DNA from: Streptomyces sp. NBS 14/10
GTDB taxonomy: Bacteria > Actinomycetota > Actinomycetes > Streptomycetales > Streptomycetaceae
Assembly: GCF_002224125.1 (NCBI RefSeq)
Contig: NZ_NCSM01000016.1
Span: forward strand, 64,666-128,665
Length of the DNA stretch: 64,000 nucleotides
Direction of reading: 5' to 3'
Shown: positions 1-13,400 of the stretch, one piece after another
Layout: each line of letters begins with the position of its first letter
Position numbering within the stretch: the stretch's first letter is position 1
Program-made: the position numbers and the translations under genes
Notes under the pieces: model-generated
What the model was told of the DNA's origin: nothing
Database searches by the model: none
The model's input: the letters and a program-made list of their open reading frames with translations, nothing else

Positions 1-3000
1 CGCACTCCGCGATCCGGGCCGCGAACACCGGCGAGGTGTCCAGCAGTTCCACACCCATACCGCGCCACTGAGACCCCTGGCCCGGGAAGACGAACACCGG
101 TCCCGCGGCCGCGGTGATCGCCGTCCCCGCCACCACCGCCGGATCGGGCTCGTCGGCGGCCAGCTTCTCCAGACCGGCCAGCAGCGCAGCCCGGTCCTCG
201 CCCACGACCACCGCCCGGTGCTCGAACGCCGACCGGGTGGTCGCCAGCGACCAGCCCACCTCCGCCACCTCGGCCGAGGGGAGCCGCCCCGCCAGATTCA
301 CGGCCTGGGCGCGCAGCGCCTCGGCCGTACGGGCGGAGAGCACGAACGGCACGATGCCGCCCGCGGTGGCGGACTCGGACTGTTCCGGTTCTGGTTCTGG
401 TTCTGGTTGCGGTTCGGGCTGGTCAGGGGCCTGTTCCAGGATGAGGTGGGCGTTGGTGCCGGAGATCCCGAAGGAGGAGACGGCGGCGCGGCGGGGCCGG
501 TCGGCCTCCGGCCAGTCGGTGGCCTCGGTGAGGAGCCGTACGCTTCCGCTCGCCCAGTCCACATGCGGGCTCGGCTCGTCCACGTGCAGGGTGGCGGGCA
601 GCCGGCCGTGGCGCAGGGCCATGACCATCTTGATCACTGCGGCCGCCCCGGCGGCGGCCTGGGTGTGGCCGATGTTCGACTTGATGGACCCCAGCCACAG
701 GGGCTGTTCGGCGGGGCGGCTCTGGCCGTAGGTGGCCAGCAGGGCCTGGGCCTCGATGGGGTCGCCCAGCGTCGTGCCCGTGCCATGCGCCTCCACCACA
801 TCGACCCCGGCGGGATCCACCCCCGCCACGGCCAGGGCCTGGCTGATCACCCGTTGCTGTGAGGGGCCGTTGGGCGCGGTCAGCCCGTTGCTCGCGCCGT
901 CCTGGTTGACCGCCGAACCCCGCAGGACCGCGAGCACCCGGTGCCCGTTGCGGCGCGCGTCCGACAGCCGCTCCAGCACCAGCAGCCCGGCGCCCTCGCT
1001 CCACCCGGTGCCGTCGGCGGCGGCGGCGAACGGCTTGCACCGCCCGTCCGGCGCCAGCCCGCGCTGGCGCGAGAACTCGACGAACGTGTTCGGCGTGGCC
1101 ATCACCGTCACACCGCCCGCCAGGGCGAGGTCGCATTCGCCCTGGCGCAGCGCCTGCGCGGCCAGATGCATCGCCACCAGCGACGACGAACACGCCGTGT
1201 CCACGGTCAGCGTCGGCCCCTCCAGACCGAAGGTGTACGCCACCCGGCCGGACGCCACGCTCGGCGTGGAGCCGGTCATGATCTGGCCCTCGTACCCCTC
1301 CGGGATCCGGCCCAGGAACCGCGCGCCGTAGTCGTCGTACATGATGCCGGTGACCACCGCCGTACGGCTGCCGCGCAGCGCCGCCGGATCGATACGGGCG
1401 TGCTCGAACGCCTGCCACGCCGTCTCCAGCAGCAGCCGCTGCTGCGGATCGGTGGCCAGCGCCTCCCGGGGGCTGATCCCGAAGAACTCCGCGTCGAACA
1501 GGGCCGCTTCATGCAGGAAGCCGCCCTCCCTGGCGTAGCTCTTGCCCGTGCGCTCGGGGTCCGGGTCGTACAGCCCGGCCACATCCCAGCCACGGTCCTC
1601 GGGGAACGGCCCGATCGCGTCCACCCCGTCGGCCACCAGCCGCCACAGCTCGTCCGGCGAGTGCACATCGCCCGGGTAGTGGCAGGCCATGCCGACGATC
1701 ACGACGGGGTCGTCGGCGCTCCCGGTCCGGGCCTGAGCCCCGGCACCCGGCGGCAGCGGCGCGGTGGCCGCGGTGGCCGCAGTGGCGCCGAGCAGTTCGG
1801 TGCGCAGATGGCTGACCAGGGTCTCGGGGGTCGGGTAGTCGAAGATTGCGGTGGCCGGGAGGCGGACACCCGTCGCCTCATGGATCGCGTTGCGCAGCTC
1901 CAGCGCGGTCAGCGAGTCGAGGCCGAGCTGCGCGAACGTCCGGCCCAGTTCGAGGGTTTCCGGCTCCGGATGCGCCAGGACGGCGGCGATCCGGTCGCGT
2001 ATCAGCTCCCCGATCACCCGGTCCTGCTCGGTCTCCGGCAGCCCGGCGAGCCGCCCGGCCCAGGAGGGGGACGCCTCCACTGCCGCGGCCGTACGGACGG
2101 GCAGGCGTACGAGGCGGCGCAGCAGCGGCGGCAGCGTGCCCGCGGCGGCCTGTTCGCGCAGTACGGCGAGGTCGAACCTGGCCGGGATCAGCACGGGCAG
2201 CGCGGTGGCCAGCGCCGCGTCGAACCGGGCGAGGCCCGCCTCCCCGGACATCGCGGCGGTGCCCGAGCGCGCCATCCGGGCCCGGTCCGCGGTGGCGAGG
2301 TGTTCCGTCATCCCCTCGTCCACCCCCCACAGGCCCCAGGCCAGCGAGGTGGCCGGGCTGCCCGCGGCGCGCATGTGCTCGGCGAGGGCGTTGAGGAACG
2401 CGTTCGCCGCGCCGTAGTTGCCCTGCCCACCGCTGCCGAGCACGGAGGCGGCGGACGAGAACAGGACGAACGAGGCGAGGTCCGCGTCCCGGGTCAGCCG
2501 GTGCAGCTGCCAGGCCGCGTCCACCTTCGGCGCCAGCACGGCATCGAGCTGTTCGGGCGTCAGCGAGGTGACCACGCCGTCGTCGAGCACACCCGCGGTG
2601 TGCACGACCGAGGTCAGCGGGTGCTCGTCGGGGACGCTGGCGAGCAGGGCGGCCAGCGCCTCGGGGTCGGTGGTGTCACAGCTCTCGACCCGTACGTCGG
2701 CCGCGAGCCCGGCCGCGAACGCCTCGATGCCCTCGGCGGCCGGCCCGCTCCGGCTCACCAGCAGCAGATGCCGGGCGCCGTGATGTTCGACGAGGTGGCG
2801 GGCGAGCAGCCGGCCGAGCGACCCGGTGCCGCCGGTCACCAGCACGGTGCCGTCGGGGTCGAGCGCCACGGGCGCCGCGTCGGGGTCGGGGTGCGCCAGA
2901 ACCAGCCGGGGCACCAGCGCGCGCCCGTCGCGCAGCGCCAGCTGCCACTCGCCGGCGGCCACGGCGGCGGCCACCGCCGCCGCCAGCGCGTCCCGGGACG

Positions 3001-6000
3001 CCGGGGCGTCGTCGGTGTCCACCAGCACGATCCGGCCCGGGTGTTCGGCCTGGGCGGCGCGCAGCAGGCCCAGGACCGCCGAACCCGCCAGATCGGCCGG
3101 TGCGTCAGCCGGGTTGGCGGCGACGGCTCCGGCGGTGAGAACTACCAGCTGGGTGGCGGCGAGGGCGTCGTCCGTCAGCCACTCCCGCAGCCGCGCGAGG
3201 ACACGGTGGGTGGCGGTGCGTACCCGGGAGGGCGGCTCGTCGCCGTCGTCGGATGTGTCGTAGGGGGCGCCGAGGCAGGCCATGACGACCAGGTCGGGGG
3301 CGGCGGCCCCGGCGGCGACCGACGCGCTCAGCGAGGCGAGGCCGGGGTGGCGCGCGACGTGTTCCGCGGGCAGCGAGGCCGTGGCGGCGTCCGTGGCGGC
3401 GTCCGTGGCGTGGGTGTCATCCCCGGCGAGTACGGCCCAGCAGTCCGGCGCCGATGCCGATGCCGCTGCCGTGGCGGTGGGCAGCGCGAAGGACTCCCAG
3501 TCCAGCCGGTACAGCGGCCGGTCGGCGGGGACCGCCCCGGACCGCCACCGCTGCGCGGAAACGGCGCGCAGCGTGAGCGAGTCGACGGCCACGACCTCGG
3601 CGCCGGTGTCGTCGGACAGCCGCATGGTCACGGCGTCGGGACCGGTCGGCGTGATGCGGACCCGCAGCCGGGACGCGCCGCGCGCGAGGAGCCGTACGCC
3701 GCCGAAGGAGAACGGCAGCCGGACCGTGCCCGGCGCGCCGCCCGCCTGGTCCTCACCGGTGAACAGCGCGCCGATCGGGTGCAGGGCGGCGTCCAGGAGC
3801 GCGGGGTGGATGGCGTACGCACCGCCGTCGCCCCGCTGACCGGCGGCGAGACCGACCTCGGCGAACATCTCCTCGCCGACTCGCCACGCGGCGCGCAACC
3901 CCGTGAACGCCGGTCCGTAGCGATAGCCCTCGGCGGCCAGCCGCTCGTACAGCCCGGCCACGTCGATGGCCTCCGCCCCGGCGGGGGGCCACTGGGCCGG
4001 TGGCGCGGCGGGCTCGGGGACACCGGTCCCCGCTCCGGCCGGAGTGGCGCTCAGCGTGGCGGTGGCATGGCGACGCCATGGGCCGTACGGGCCGTCGCCC
4101 GGCTCATCCGCGACATCCGCGACAGCCGCGACACCCGGGTCCTCCGAACCCTCCGAACCGCCGCCGGACGGGCGTGAGTAGACGGTGACGGCCCGTCGGC
4201 CGGCCGCGTCGGTGGCCCCGACGGCCACCTGGAGGTCCACCGCACCCACCGGGGGCAGCAGCAGCGGCGCCTCCAGGGTGAGATCGTCGATCAGGTCGCA
4301 GCCGACCCGTTCCCCGGCCTGGAGGGCGAGCTCCACGAAGAGCGTGCCGGGCAGCGGCACCGCGTCCACGATGGCGTGGTCGGCGAGCCAGGGCTGGCCG
4401 CGCAGCGACAGCCGGCCGGTCAGCAGCAGCCCGCCGTCCGCCGGTTCGAGCGCGGCGCGCAGCAGCGGATGGTCGCTCGCCTCGAGCCCGGCGGCCCGTA
4501 CGTCCGCCTCCGCCTGCGGGGCGTCCCGCCAGTACCGGCGGCGGTCGAAGCGGTAGGTGGGCAGGTCGGTGGCCTGGGTGGCGGGCGGGAAGGCGGCGGA
4601 GAAGTCGACGCTCTCGCCGTCCACCTGGAGCTGGGCGAGCGCGGTCAGCAGCGTACGGGGCTCGTCGCGGCCCTTGCGCAGCACCGTGGCGAGCACCGGC
4701 GCGCCGGGGCCGGATTCGGTGGCGGCGCCCTCCGGGGCCGACTCCGTGGTCAGGCTGGTCAGGCTGGTCAGGCAGTCGCGCGCCATGGTGGTGAGCACGG
4801 CGTCCGGGCCGAGCTCCAGGAAGCGGGTGACACCCTCCGCGCGCAGCGCGGCGATGCCGTCGCGGAACCGCACCGGCTGCCGTGCGTGCCGCACCCAGTA
4901 GTCGGGGTCGCACAGCTGCTCGGCCCCGGCCAGCGCGCCGGTGACGTTCGAGACGACGGCGATCCGGGGCTGTGCGTACGTCAGCGAGGCGGCGACCTGC
5001 CGGAACTCCTCCAGCATCGGGTCGATCCGCGGCGAGTGGAAGGCGTGCCCGACCCGCAGCCGCCTGGTCCGGTGTCCGCGCTCCCGGATCGTACGGGCGA
5101 TCTCCTCGACCGCGTCCTCGTCACCCGAGACCACCACCGACGTCGGCGCGTTGACGGCCGCCAGCGCCACCTGGTCCGCCCGCCCGGCGAGCAGCGGCGC
5201 CACCTCCTCCTCGGCGGCCTCCAGCGCGACCATCGCACCGCCCTCGGGCAGCGCCTGCATCAGCCGCCCCCGGGCGGCGACCAGCCGCGCCGCGTCCGGC
5301 AGCGACAGCACCCCGGCGATATGCGCTGCGACCAGTTCGCCGACCGAGTGTCCCGCCAGATAGCCGGGGACCACACCGAACGACTCGACCAGCCGGTACA
5401 GGGCGACCTCGACGGCGAACAGCGCGGCCTGCGTCACCTCCGTCGCGTCCAGCGGGCTGGCACCCTCGGTGGGTGCGAACACCAACTCCCGCAGCGACCG
5501 CCCCAGATGGAGGTCAAGTGCCGCACACGCCTCGTCGAAGGCGGCGGCGAACGCCGGATAGGCCCGGTACAGCTGGGCGCCCATGCCGGGGCGCTGGCTG
5601 CCCTGCCCGGTGAAGAGGAACGCACTGCCGCCGAGCCGCGCCGGGGCGGACGCCCGCGTGACATCGGGGTGTGTCCGGCCCTCGGCGAGGTCGGCGAGCC
5701 GGGCGGACAACTCCTCGCGGTCCGCGCCCAGCACGACGGCGCGGTGGTCGAGCGGCGACCGTGTGGTGGCCAGCGACCAGCCGATGTCGTCGACCGGGAC
5801 GTCCGGGCGCGCGGCCATGTGCTCGGCGAGCGCCGCGGCCTGCGTACGCAGCGACGCCGCGCCGCGCGCGGACACCACCCACGGCACGGCGGTGCCCTCC
5901 GGCCGCTGCGGCGTGTTCGCAGTGTCCGCGGCATCGTCCGTGTCCGGCCGGGGCGGGGCCTCCTCGAGGATCAGATGCGCGTTGGTGCCGCTGATGCCGA

Positions 6001-7339
6001 AGGAGGAGATGCCGGCCCGGCGCCGCCGGTCCCCGGCCGGCCACGCGACCGGCTCGGCCAGCAGCCGTACCGCGCCACCTTCCCAGTCGACCACGGGCGT
6101 GGGCCGGTCGGCGTGCAGCAGGGCGGGCAGCGAGGCGTTCCGCAGCGCCATCACCATCTTGATGACGCCGGCGACGCCCGCCGCGCCCTGTGTGTGTCCG
6201 AGGTTCGGCTTGATCGCGCCCAGCCACAGCGGCCGGCCCTCGGGCCTCTCCTGACCGTAAGTGGCCAGCAGCGCCTGGGCCTCGATCGGGTCGCCGAGCG
6301 TGGTGCCCGTGCCATGGGCCTCGACGACGTCCACATCCGCCGGGGAGAGCCGGGCGTTGGCCAGCGCCTGCCGGATGACGCGCTGCTGCGACAGTCCGTT
6401 GGGCGCGGTCAGCCCGTTGCTCGCGCCGTCCTGGTTGATCGCCGAGCCGCGCATCACGGCCAGCACCTGGTGTCCGTTGCGCTGGGCGTCCGACAGCCGC
6501 TCCAGTACCAGCAGCCCCGCGCCCTCGGCGAACGCCGTGCCGTCGGCGCCCTCGGAGAAGGCCTTGCACCGGCTGTCGGCCGCCAGGCCACGTTGCCGCG
6601 CGAACTCCGTGAACACGTACGGCGTCGTCATGACCGTCACACCGCCCGCCAGGGCGAGGTCGCATTCGCCCTGCCGCAGCGCCTGCGCGGCCAAGTGCAT
6701 CGCCACCAGCGACGACGAACACGCCGTGTCCACCGTGACCGCGGGCCCCTCCAGACCCAGGGTGTACGCCACCCGGCCGGACAGCACGCTCGGCGCGTTG
6801 CCGGTGACCAGATAGCCCTCCGCGGCCCGGTCGATATGCGGGGTGCCGAAGCCGGGCAGGGCGGTGCCCGCGTATACGCCGACGGGCGCGCCCTTGAGCG
6901 ACCCGGGCGCGATGCCCGACCGCTCCAGCGCCTCCCAGGCCACTTCGAGCAGCAGCCGCTGCTGCGGGTCGACCGCCGCCGCCTCGCGGGGGCTGATGCC
7001 GAAGAACTCCGGGTCGAACAGGTCGGCGTCGTGCAGGAATCCGCCCTCGCGGGCGTAGCTGGTGCCCGGGTGGTCGGGGTCCGGGTGGAACAGCCGCTCC
7101 AGGTCCCAGCCGCGGTTGTCCGGAAACGCGGTCATCGCGTGGCGGCGCGCGGCGACGAGGTCCCACAGAGCCTCGGGGGAGGCGACATCGCCGGGGTAGC
7201 GGCAGGCCATCGCCACGATGGCCACCGGCTCCCGCTGTCCGTCCTCCACCTCGCGCAGCCGCGCCCGGGTGTCATGCAGATCGGCGGCGACCCGCTTCAG
7301 GTAATCGACAAGCCGCTCTTCGTTCGTCTCAGTGCTCAC
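1..7339 (-). CDS. Type I modular polyketide synthase, modules 3 and 4 (PKS C), 3' end beyond the window
   Basis: About 2446 N-terminal residues are visible; the C-terminus lies left of base 1. The order is an N-terminal docking helix (1-32), KS (34-460, Cys207 in TACSSS, both active-site His motifs present), AT (about 565-880, Ser665 in GHSVG), DH (His988 in [10 protein letters not shown], Asp in LLDAALHP), KR (intact GGTGSLG, Tyr1642) and ACP (Ser1809). A second module follows with KS (Cys2050) and the start of an AT. HAFH at 765-768 marks a malonyl-CoA AT. LDD in the KR is the B-type signature, so this module should give a double bond, usually trans. The truncated AT opens with WRGMG like the methylmalonyl ATs upstream, so methylmalonyl is likely but unproven. 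The start is GTG at 7339, preceded by GGAGGGG. It is the third gene of the synthase and should receive the chain from PKS B. Product unknown. Confidence 0.95.
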   Translation of the reverse strand, partial: MSTETNEERLVDYLKRVAADLHDTRARLREVEDGQREPVAIVAMACRYPGDVASPEALWDLVAARRHAMTAFPDNRGWDLERLFHPDPDHPGTSYAREGGFLHDADLFDPEFFGISPREAAAVDPQQRLLLEVAWEALERSGIAPGSLKGAPVGVYAGTALPGFGTPHIDRAAEGYLVTGNAPSVLSGRVAYTLGLEGPAVTVDTACSSSLVAMHLAAQALRQGECDLALAGGVTVMTTPYVFTEFARQRGLAADSRCKAFSEGADGTAFAEGAGLLVLERLSDAQRNGHQVLAVMRGSAINQDGASNGLTAPNGLSQQRVIRQALANARLSPADVDVVEAHGTGTTLGDPIEAQALLATYGQERPEGRPLWLGAIKPNLGHTQGAAGVAGVIKMVMALRNASLPALLHADRPTPVVDWEGGAVRLLAEPVAWPAGDRRRRAGISSFGISGTNAHLILEEAPPRPDTDDAADTANTPQRPEGTAVPWVVSARGAASLRTQAAALAEHMAARPDVPVDDIGWSLATTRSPLDHRAVVLGADREELSARLADLAEGRTHPDVTRASAPARLGGSAFLFTGQGSQRPGMGAQLYRAYPAFAAAFDEACAALDLHLGRSLRELVFAPTEGASPLDATEVTQAALFAVEVALYRLVESFGVVPGYLAGHSVGELVAAHIAGVLSLPDAARLVAARGRLMQALPEGGAMVALEAAEEEVAPLLAGRADQVALAAVNAPTSVVVSGDEDAVEEIARTIRERGHRTRRLRVGHAFHSPRIDPMLEEFRQVAASLTYAQPRIAVVSNVTGALAGAEQLCDPDYWVRHARQPVRFRDGIAALRAEGVTRFLELGPDAVLTTMARDCLTSLTSLTTESAPEGAATESGPGAPVLATVLRKGRDEPRTLLTALAQLQVDGESVDFSAAFPPATQATDLPTYRFDRRRYWRDAPQAEADVRAAGLEASDHPLLRAALEPADGGLLLTGRLSLRGQPWLADHAIVDAVPLPGTLFVELALQAGERVGCDLIDDLTLEAPLLLPPVGAVDLQVAVGATDAAGRRAVTVYSRPSGGGSEGSEDPGVAAVADVADEPGDGPYGPWRRHATATLSATPAGAGTGVPEPAAPPAQWPPAGAEAIDVAGLYERLAAEGYRYGPAFTGLRAAWRVGEEMFAEVGLAAGQRGDGGAYAIHPALLDAALHPIGALFTGEDQAGGAPGTVRLPFSFGGVRLLARGASRLRVRITPTGPDAVTMRLSDDTGAEVVAVDSLTLRAVSAQRWRSGAVPADRPLYRLDWESFALPTATAAASASAPDCWAVLAGDDTHATDAATDAATASLPAEHVARHPGLASLSASVAAGAAAPDLVVMACLGAPYDTSDDGDEPPSRVRTATHRVLARLREWLTDDALAATQLVVLTAGAVAANPADAPADLAGSAVLGLLRAAQAEHPGRIVLVDTDDAPASRDALAAAVAAAVAAGEWQLALRDGRALVPRLVLAHPDPDAAPVALDPDGTVLVTGGTGSLGRLLARHLVEHHGARHLLLVSRSGPAAEGIEAFAAGLAADVRVESCDTTDPEALAALLASVPDEHPLTSVVHTAGVLDDGVVTSLTPEQLDAVLAPKVDAAWQLHRLTRDADLASFVLFSSAASVLGSGGQGNYGAANAFLNALAEHMRAAGSPATSLAWGLWGVDEGMTEHLATADRARMARSGTAAMSGEAGLARFDAALATALPVLIPARFDLAVLREQAAAGTLPPLLRRLVRLPVRTAAAVEASPSWAGRLAGLPETEQDRVIGELIRDRIAAVLAHPEPETLELGRTFAQLGLDSLTALELRNAIHEATGVRLPATAIFDYPTPETLVSHLRTELLGATAATAATAPLPPGAGAQARTGSADDPVVIVGMACHYPGDVHSPDELWRLVADGVDAIGPFPEDRGWDVAGLYDPDPERTGKSYAREGGFLHEAALFDAEFFGISPREALATDPQQRLLLETAWQAFEHARIDPAALRGSRTAVVTGIMYDDYGARFLGRIPEGYEGQIMTGSTPSVASGRVAYTFGLEGPTLTVDTACSSSLVAMHLAAQALRQGECDLALAGGVTVMATPNTFVEFSRQRGLAPDGRCKPFAAAADGTGWSEGAGLLVLERLSDARRNGHRVLAVLRGSAVNQDGASNGLTAPNGPSQQRVISQALAVAGVDPAGVDVVEAHGTGTTLGDPIEAQALLATYGQSRPAEQPLWLGSIKSNIGHTQAAAGAAAVIKMVMALRHGRLPATLHVDEPSPHVDWASGSVRLLTEATDWPEADRPRRAAVSSFGISGTNAHLILEQAPDQPEPQPEPEPEPEQSESATAGGIVPFVLSARTAEALRAQAVNLAGRLPSAEVAEVGWSLATTRSAFEHRAVVVGEDRAALLAGLEKLAADEPDPAVVAGTAITAAAGPVFVFPGQGSQWRGMGVELLDTSPVFAARIAEC

Positions 7340-7360
7340 TTCGCCCCTCCTCCCGCTCAG

Positions 7361-7454
7361 TCTTGGCGCGCTCCAACGCGCGGGCTTCCCTCGTCACTGC
7401 TCGCTCCTCCGTCGCTGCGCGACTCCTCAGTCCAGCCCGCACAGCGCGCCAAGA
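7361..7454. repeat. Large imperfect inverted repeat in the spacer between PKS B and PKS C
   Basis: The 132-bp gap between the PKS B stop and the PKS C start holds a long dyad. The left arm (7361-7386) begins TCTTGGCGCGCT and ends GCGGGCT. The right arm (7434-7454) begins AGCCCGC and ends AGCGCGCCAAGA. The outer 12 bp match perfectly, the inner 7 bp match after a short bulge, and a loop of about 47 nt separates the arms. It lies inside the presumed polycistronic PKS message. It could be an attenuator or processing hairpin, or a small mobile palindrome. Confidence 0.75.
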
Positions 7455-7471
7455 CACGCTCATACCGGCGC

Positions 7472-10400
7472 TCATTGCACTCCGAGTTCCTTGTCGATGA
7501 AGTCGAGGACCTGGTCGGTCGTCGCGGCTTCGAGCCGTTCGGCCGCCGTGCCGCCGTTCCGGCTCGGGGCGTGGGCCGCCTTCCAGGTGGCCAGCAGCGA
7601 CTCAAGACGCGTGGTCACCGCGCCCGGGTCGGCCACTCCGTTCACACCGGATGTGGTGAGCGCCGTCAGCGTCTCCTCCAAGCCGGTGAGCCGGCTGAGC
7701 ACAGGCGCGTAGAGGTCCGGCGCCGTCGCCGATGCCCCCTCCTCGGGGGCCAGTTGGGTGCGCAGATGCTCGGCCAGCGCCCCGGGCTCCGGGTAGTCGA
7801 AGATGACCGTGGCGGGCAGCCGCAGCCCGGTGGCGGCGGTGACGCGGTTGCGCAGCTCGACGGCGGTCAGCGAGTCGAAGCCGAGCTCCTTGAACGCCGC
7901 GTCGGCCGGTACGGCCTCCGGGTCGGCGTGGCCGAGCACGGTCGCGGCGTGCCTGCGTACCAGGTCGGTGAGCAGGCGCCGCTGTTCGGCCGGGGCGAGC
8001 GGGCCCAACCGGGCCGCCCAGTCCCCGGGCTCCTCGGCCGCCGCCGCGGTCGGCCGCGCCGCCGCGCCGCCGGAGCGGGCGCCCGCCGCCTGGGCGTCGG
8101 CCGCCAGGGCGCGCAGTGGCGCGGGCAGGGCCGCGAGGGGCTGCGCGGCCAGCGCCCGGGTGTCCAGGTTCAGCGCGAGCAGTGCTGGGCGTCCGTGCCC
8201 GAGCGCCGCGTCGAACAGGTCGTGTCCCTGCTCGGTGCTGTTCGGGACGATGCCCTGCCGGGCGATCCGCGCCACATCGGCCTCGGTAAGACCTCCGGTG
8301 AGCCCGCTCGCGGCGGCCCACAGGCCCCAGCTCACCGATACGCCCGGCAGGCCCTCGGCGTGCCGCCGCTCGACCAGGGCGTCGCAGTACGCGTTGGCGG
8401 CCGCGTAGTTGGCCTGCCCCGCGGTGCCGAGGGTCGACGCGAACGACGAGAACAGCACGAACATGCCCAGCGGCAGCCCGGCGGTCGCATCGTGCAGACG
8501 GTCCGCCGCCGCGGCCTTGGCGGACCAGGCCGCCACCAGGCGCTCGTCGTCCTGCGACGGCAGCATCGCGTCGGCCACCACGCCCGCCGCGTGGACGACG
8601 CCGGTGAGCGGATGCGCCGGGTCCACGCCCGCGACCGCCTCGCCCAGGGCGGTGGCGTCCCCGACGTCCACCGCGGCCACCCGTACCCGCGCGCCAAGTT
8701 CGGCGAGCCGGGCCGTCAGCTCCTCGGCGCCCGGGGCGTCCGGGCCGCGCCGGCTGAGCAGCAGCAGATGCCGCACCCCGCGCGAGCGCACCAGGTGTTC
8801 GGCGATCAGACCGCCGAGGGTGCCGGTGCCGCCCGTGATGAGCACCGTGCCGTCCGGGTCGGGCGCGGGATCCACGTCCAGCACCAGCTTCCCGGTGTGC
8901 CGGGCCTGGCTGAGCTGCCGCAGCGCCTGCCTGGCCTGGCCGAGCCGCCACCCGGTGACGGGCAGGGGAGTGAACGCGCCATCGGCGAACCGCTCGCCCA
9001 GGGCGGCCAGCAGCCGCCCGATGCGCTCCGGACCGGCGTCCGCGATCAGATCGAACGCCCGGTACGCGACGGAGTGCTCGCTCGCGACCTGGTCCGGATC
9101 GCGTACGTCGGTCTTGCCCATCTCGATCAGCCGTCCGCCGGGCGCGAGAAGCCTCAGCGAGGCGTCCGTGAACTCCCCGGCCAGGCTGTTGAGGACGACA
9201 TCGACGCCCCGGCCGCCGGCCGCCGACGAAAACGCCGCCTCGAAGCCCAGATCCCGCGAGGACGCCCGGTGGGCCGCGTCCACGCCCATGCCCTCCAGCA
9301 CCGGGTGTTTCGCCGGGCTCGCCGTCGCGAACACCTCCGCGCCCAGGTGCCGGGCGACCTGGACGGCGGCCATGCCCACGCCACCGGCCGCACCGTGGAT
9401 CACCACGGTCTCGCCGGAGCGCAGCCCGCCCAGCTCCACCAGGCCGTACCACGCGGTCAGGAAGGCCACCGGGGCCGCCGCGGCCTCCCGGAAACTCCAG
9501 CCGTCCGGCACCGGGGCGACCATCCGGGCGTCCGCCACCGCCACCGGGCCGAACGCATCGTCGAACAGGCCCATCACACGGTCGCCGACGGCGACCCCGG
9601 CCACCCCGTCGCCGACCTCGAGCACGACACCCGCGCCCTCGCTGCCGATCGACGCCGCGGCGTCCGGGTACATGTCCAGGGCGATCAGCACATCGCGGAA
9701 GTTGAGCCCCGCGGCGCGTACGGCGATCCGCACCTGGCCGGGCGCGAGGGGAGCGGAGGCCCGGGGGCTGGGCACCGCCGTGAGATCGTCGGGGCCGGTC
9801 CTGCCGGCCACCACGTGCCAGGCCCGCTCGCCCGCCGGAGCCATCAGCTCCGGTTCGGCGTCCACCCGGGCCATCCGGGGCACCAACGCACGCCCGCCGC
9901 GCAGCGCGAGCTGCGGCTCGTCCGTACGTACGGCCTCCAGGATGTTTTCGGTGCTGTCGGTGTCTGCGTCGATGTCCGCGTCGATGAGGACGAAACGCCC
10001 CGGGTGTTCCGTCTGGGCGCTGCGCACCAGCCCCCACACCGCGGCGGCCGCGGGGTCCACCCGCTCCCGGTCGCCGTCCCCGGTCCGTACCGCCGACCGG
10101 GTGACCACGGCAAGCCGCGCACCCTCGGCCCCGCTCCCGGCCAGCCACTCCTGGGCCAGCGTCAGCGTCCGGCGGGCGGTGGCCAGGCCGGTGTCCGCCG
10201 CTGCCGGGTCGTCGCCCGTCCGCACCGAAGCGATGACGACATCCGGTGCGGTGGCTCCGCCGGCCACGGCGCGGAACAGCGTGTCGAGGTCGGGGTAGCG
10301 GTCGGCGCCGGCCAGGTCCGGGGCGTCGTCGCCCAGCACCGCGACCGTCCCGGGCGCCGCCCCGTCAGCCGTCCCGCCCGCCGTAGCGGACAGCGGAGTC

Positions 10401-13400
10401 CACTCGACGGCGAACAGCCCGTGCGACCCCCGTACCCGGCTCGACGCGCGCAACTGCTGGACGCCCGTCTCGCGGAGCGCGACCGCGTCCGCGGTGAGTA
10501 CGGGGGCGCCCGTGGCGTCGGCCAGCACCACCCGCAGCCCCTCCGGCCGCGGCGACAGCCGGACGCGGAGCCGGGTGGCGCCCCCCGCCCACAGCCGCAC
10601 CCCGCTCCAGGTGAACGGGAGCAGCACCGTTCCGGACGCCGCGTCCGCGTCCGCGCCCGTCGCGTCGGCGAGTTGACCCGCCAGCAGTACGGGCTGCATC
10701 GCCGCGTCGAGCAGGGCGGGATGGATACCGAAGCCACTCGCCTGCTCCGCCGCCTCCTTGGGCAGCACCACCTCCGCCAGCGTGTCCTCGCTGTCGTGCC
10801 ATACGTTCGCCAGGCCCCGGTAGAACGCGCCGTAGCCGTACCCCGCGGCCTCGGCCCGCTCGTAGAAGCCGTCGATCGCCGCGGGCCGCGCCCCCGGTGG
10901 CGGCCACGCCCCGCCCAGACCGGTCGGCGGAACCGGCCCGGCCGTCGCCGCGCCGGGGAGCAGCGTGCCCGAGACATGGCAGACCCATGTGTCCGGCGCG
11001 CCCGAGTCCCCCTCGGGCCGGTCGGGCCGGTCGGTCCGGGAGTAGACCCGGACCGGACGGCGTCCGTCGCCCTCGGCGGCGTCCACGACCACCTGGATCA
11101 CCAGCCCGCCGGATACGGGAAGCGCCACCGGGACCTGGAGCGCCAGCTCCTCCACGCCGTCGCAACCGGCCTCGTCGGCCGCCCGCAGCACCCACTCGAC
11201 CAGCACCGCGCCGGGCAGCAACGGCAGGTCGGCGACGAGGTGTTCGGCCAGCCAGCCGCCCCGCGCCGCCTCCGGCAGCCGCCCGGTGAGCACCAGGCTT
11301 CCGTCGGCCAGACGTACGGACACCGGGAGCAGCGCGTGTCCGACCGCGGTGAGCCCGGCGCCCGCGACATCGCCAGGACCGGAACCGCCACCGGCAGGCA
11401 GCCAGTACCGCTCCCGCTGGAAGGCGTATGCCGGCAGCGGCACGGCTGCGGGCGCGGGCCCGTCGGCGTACCAGCTCGCCCAGTCCACCGCCACGCCCGC
11501 GACATGCGCCTCGGCCAGCGCCCGGCACAGCCGCTCGGGGCCGCCCTCGTCCCGGCGGAGCGTGCCGACCGCCACGGCCGGGGCGTCCGCCGCCTCGAAG
11601 CACTCCTGAAGGCCGAGCAGCAGTACGGGATGCGCGCTGACCTCGATGAACACCCGGTAGTCGGCGTCGAGCAGCGCCTGGACCGCCTCGGCGAAACGCA
11701 CCGGCTGCCGCAGATTGGTGAACCAGTAGCCGGCGTCGAGACCCGAGGCGTCCATACGGGCGCCGGTCACGGTCGAGTAGAAGGCGGTGTCCGTGGCGGC
11801 GCCGGACACCCCGGCCAGCACATCGGCCAACTCATCGGCTATACGGTCGACTTGGGGGCCGTGCGAGGCGTAGTCCACATCGATCGCGCGGGCCCGCAGT
11901 CCGTCGGCGCGCACGGCGGCCACCAGCTTCTCGACCTGCTCGGGCGGCCCGGACACCACCGTGGACGACGGGCCGTTGACCGCCGCGACCGCCACGTCCG
12001 GCGCGTGTGCGGCGGTCAGCCGCTCCGTCGCCTCGACGCCGCAGCCCAGCGAGGCCATGGCGCCGTGTCCGGCCAGCGCCCGCAGCGCCCGCGCCCGCAG
12101 CGCCACCACGCGGGCGCCGTCCTCCAGCGTCATCGCGCCCGCGACACACGCCGCCGCGATCTCGCCCTGCGAGTGGCCCACCACGGCGGACGGCCGTACG
12201 CCGTGTGCCTCCCACACCGCGGCCAGCGACACCATGACCGCCCACAGCACCGGCTGCACCACATCGACCCGGCCGATGTCGGCCGCGCCCTGCGCGCCGC
12301 GCAGCACATCGGTCAGCGACCAGTCGACATGCGCGGCCAGGGCCCGTTCGCACGCGGCGATACGCGCCGCGAAGACGGGGGAGGAGTCCAGCAGTTCCAC
12401 GCCCATGCCCAGCCACTGCGACCCCTGCCCGGGGAACACCATGACCGGACCGGCGCCCACGTCCGCCGCCACCCCGCGCACCACCGCGGGACCCGGCTCG
12501 TCGGCCGCGAGACCTTCGAGCGCGCCGAGGAGGTCCGACCGGTCGCGGCCCACCACGACGGCCCGGTGCTCGAAGGCCGTGCGGCGCATCGCCAGCGACC
12601 AGCCCACGTCGGCGACGCCACCGGCCGCCCCGTCCGTGGTCAGGAAGTTGCCCAGGCGCGCGGCCTGGTCCCGCAGCGCCGCCTCCGTACGCCCGGAGAC
12701 CGGCCAGGGCACCACGCCATGGAACGTAGCGCCATCATGCTGCTGGGCACCGGCATCCGGGGCCTGTTCGAGGATCATATGCGCGTTGGTGCCGGACACC
12801 CCGAACGACGACACCGCCGCCCGGCGCGGCCGGTCGGTCGCCGGCCAGTCGTCCGGGTCGGTCAGCAGCCGTACCGTGCCGGCGCTCCAGTCCACGTGGC
12901 GGGTCGGCTCGTCGATGTGCAGGGTCCTGGCCAGCTTGCCGTCCCGCAGTGCCATCACGGTGTTGATCGCGCCCGCGACCCCGGCCGCCGCGTGCGTATG
13001 GCCGATGTTCGACTTGATCGAGCCGAGGTACAGCGGCCGGTCCGCCGGGCGGTCCGCCCCGTACGTCGCGATCAGCGCCTCCGCCTCGATGGGGTCGCCC
13101 AGCCGGGTGCCCGTGCCGTGCGCCTCGACCATGTCCACATCCGCGCCGGACAGCCCGGCCCTCGCCAACGCGTCCCGGATCACGTTCTCCTGGGCGACGT
13201 CGTTGGGCGCGGTCAGCCCGTTGCTCGCGCCGTCCTGGTTGATGGCCGAGCCCCGCAGGACGGCCAGCACCTCGTGGCCGTTGCGCCGCGCGTCGGACAG
13301 CCGCTCCAGCAGCAGGAGTCCGGCCCCCTCGGAGAAGCCGGTGCCGTCCGCGGCGGCGGCGAACGGCTTGCACCGGGCGTCGGGCGTCAGCGCCCGCTGC

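Noticed and set aside
941..4177. A 1078-codon plus-strand frame opposite PKS C
   Set aside because: Low-complexity antisense translation with no recognisable domain.
11220..11260. Possible inactivation of the PKS B dehydratase because the HxxxGxxxxP motif has Asp at the Gly position
   Set aside because: The PKS C dehydratase has the same substitution and the variant is, to my knowledge, common in working modules; the His, Pro and second-motif Asp are present.
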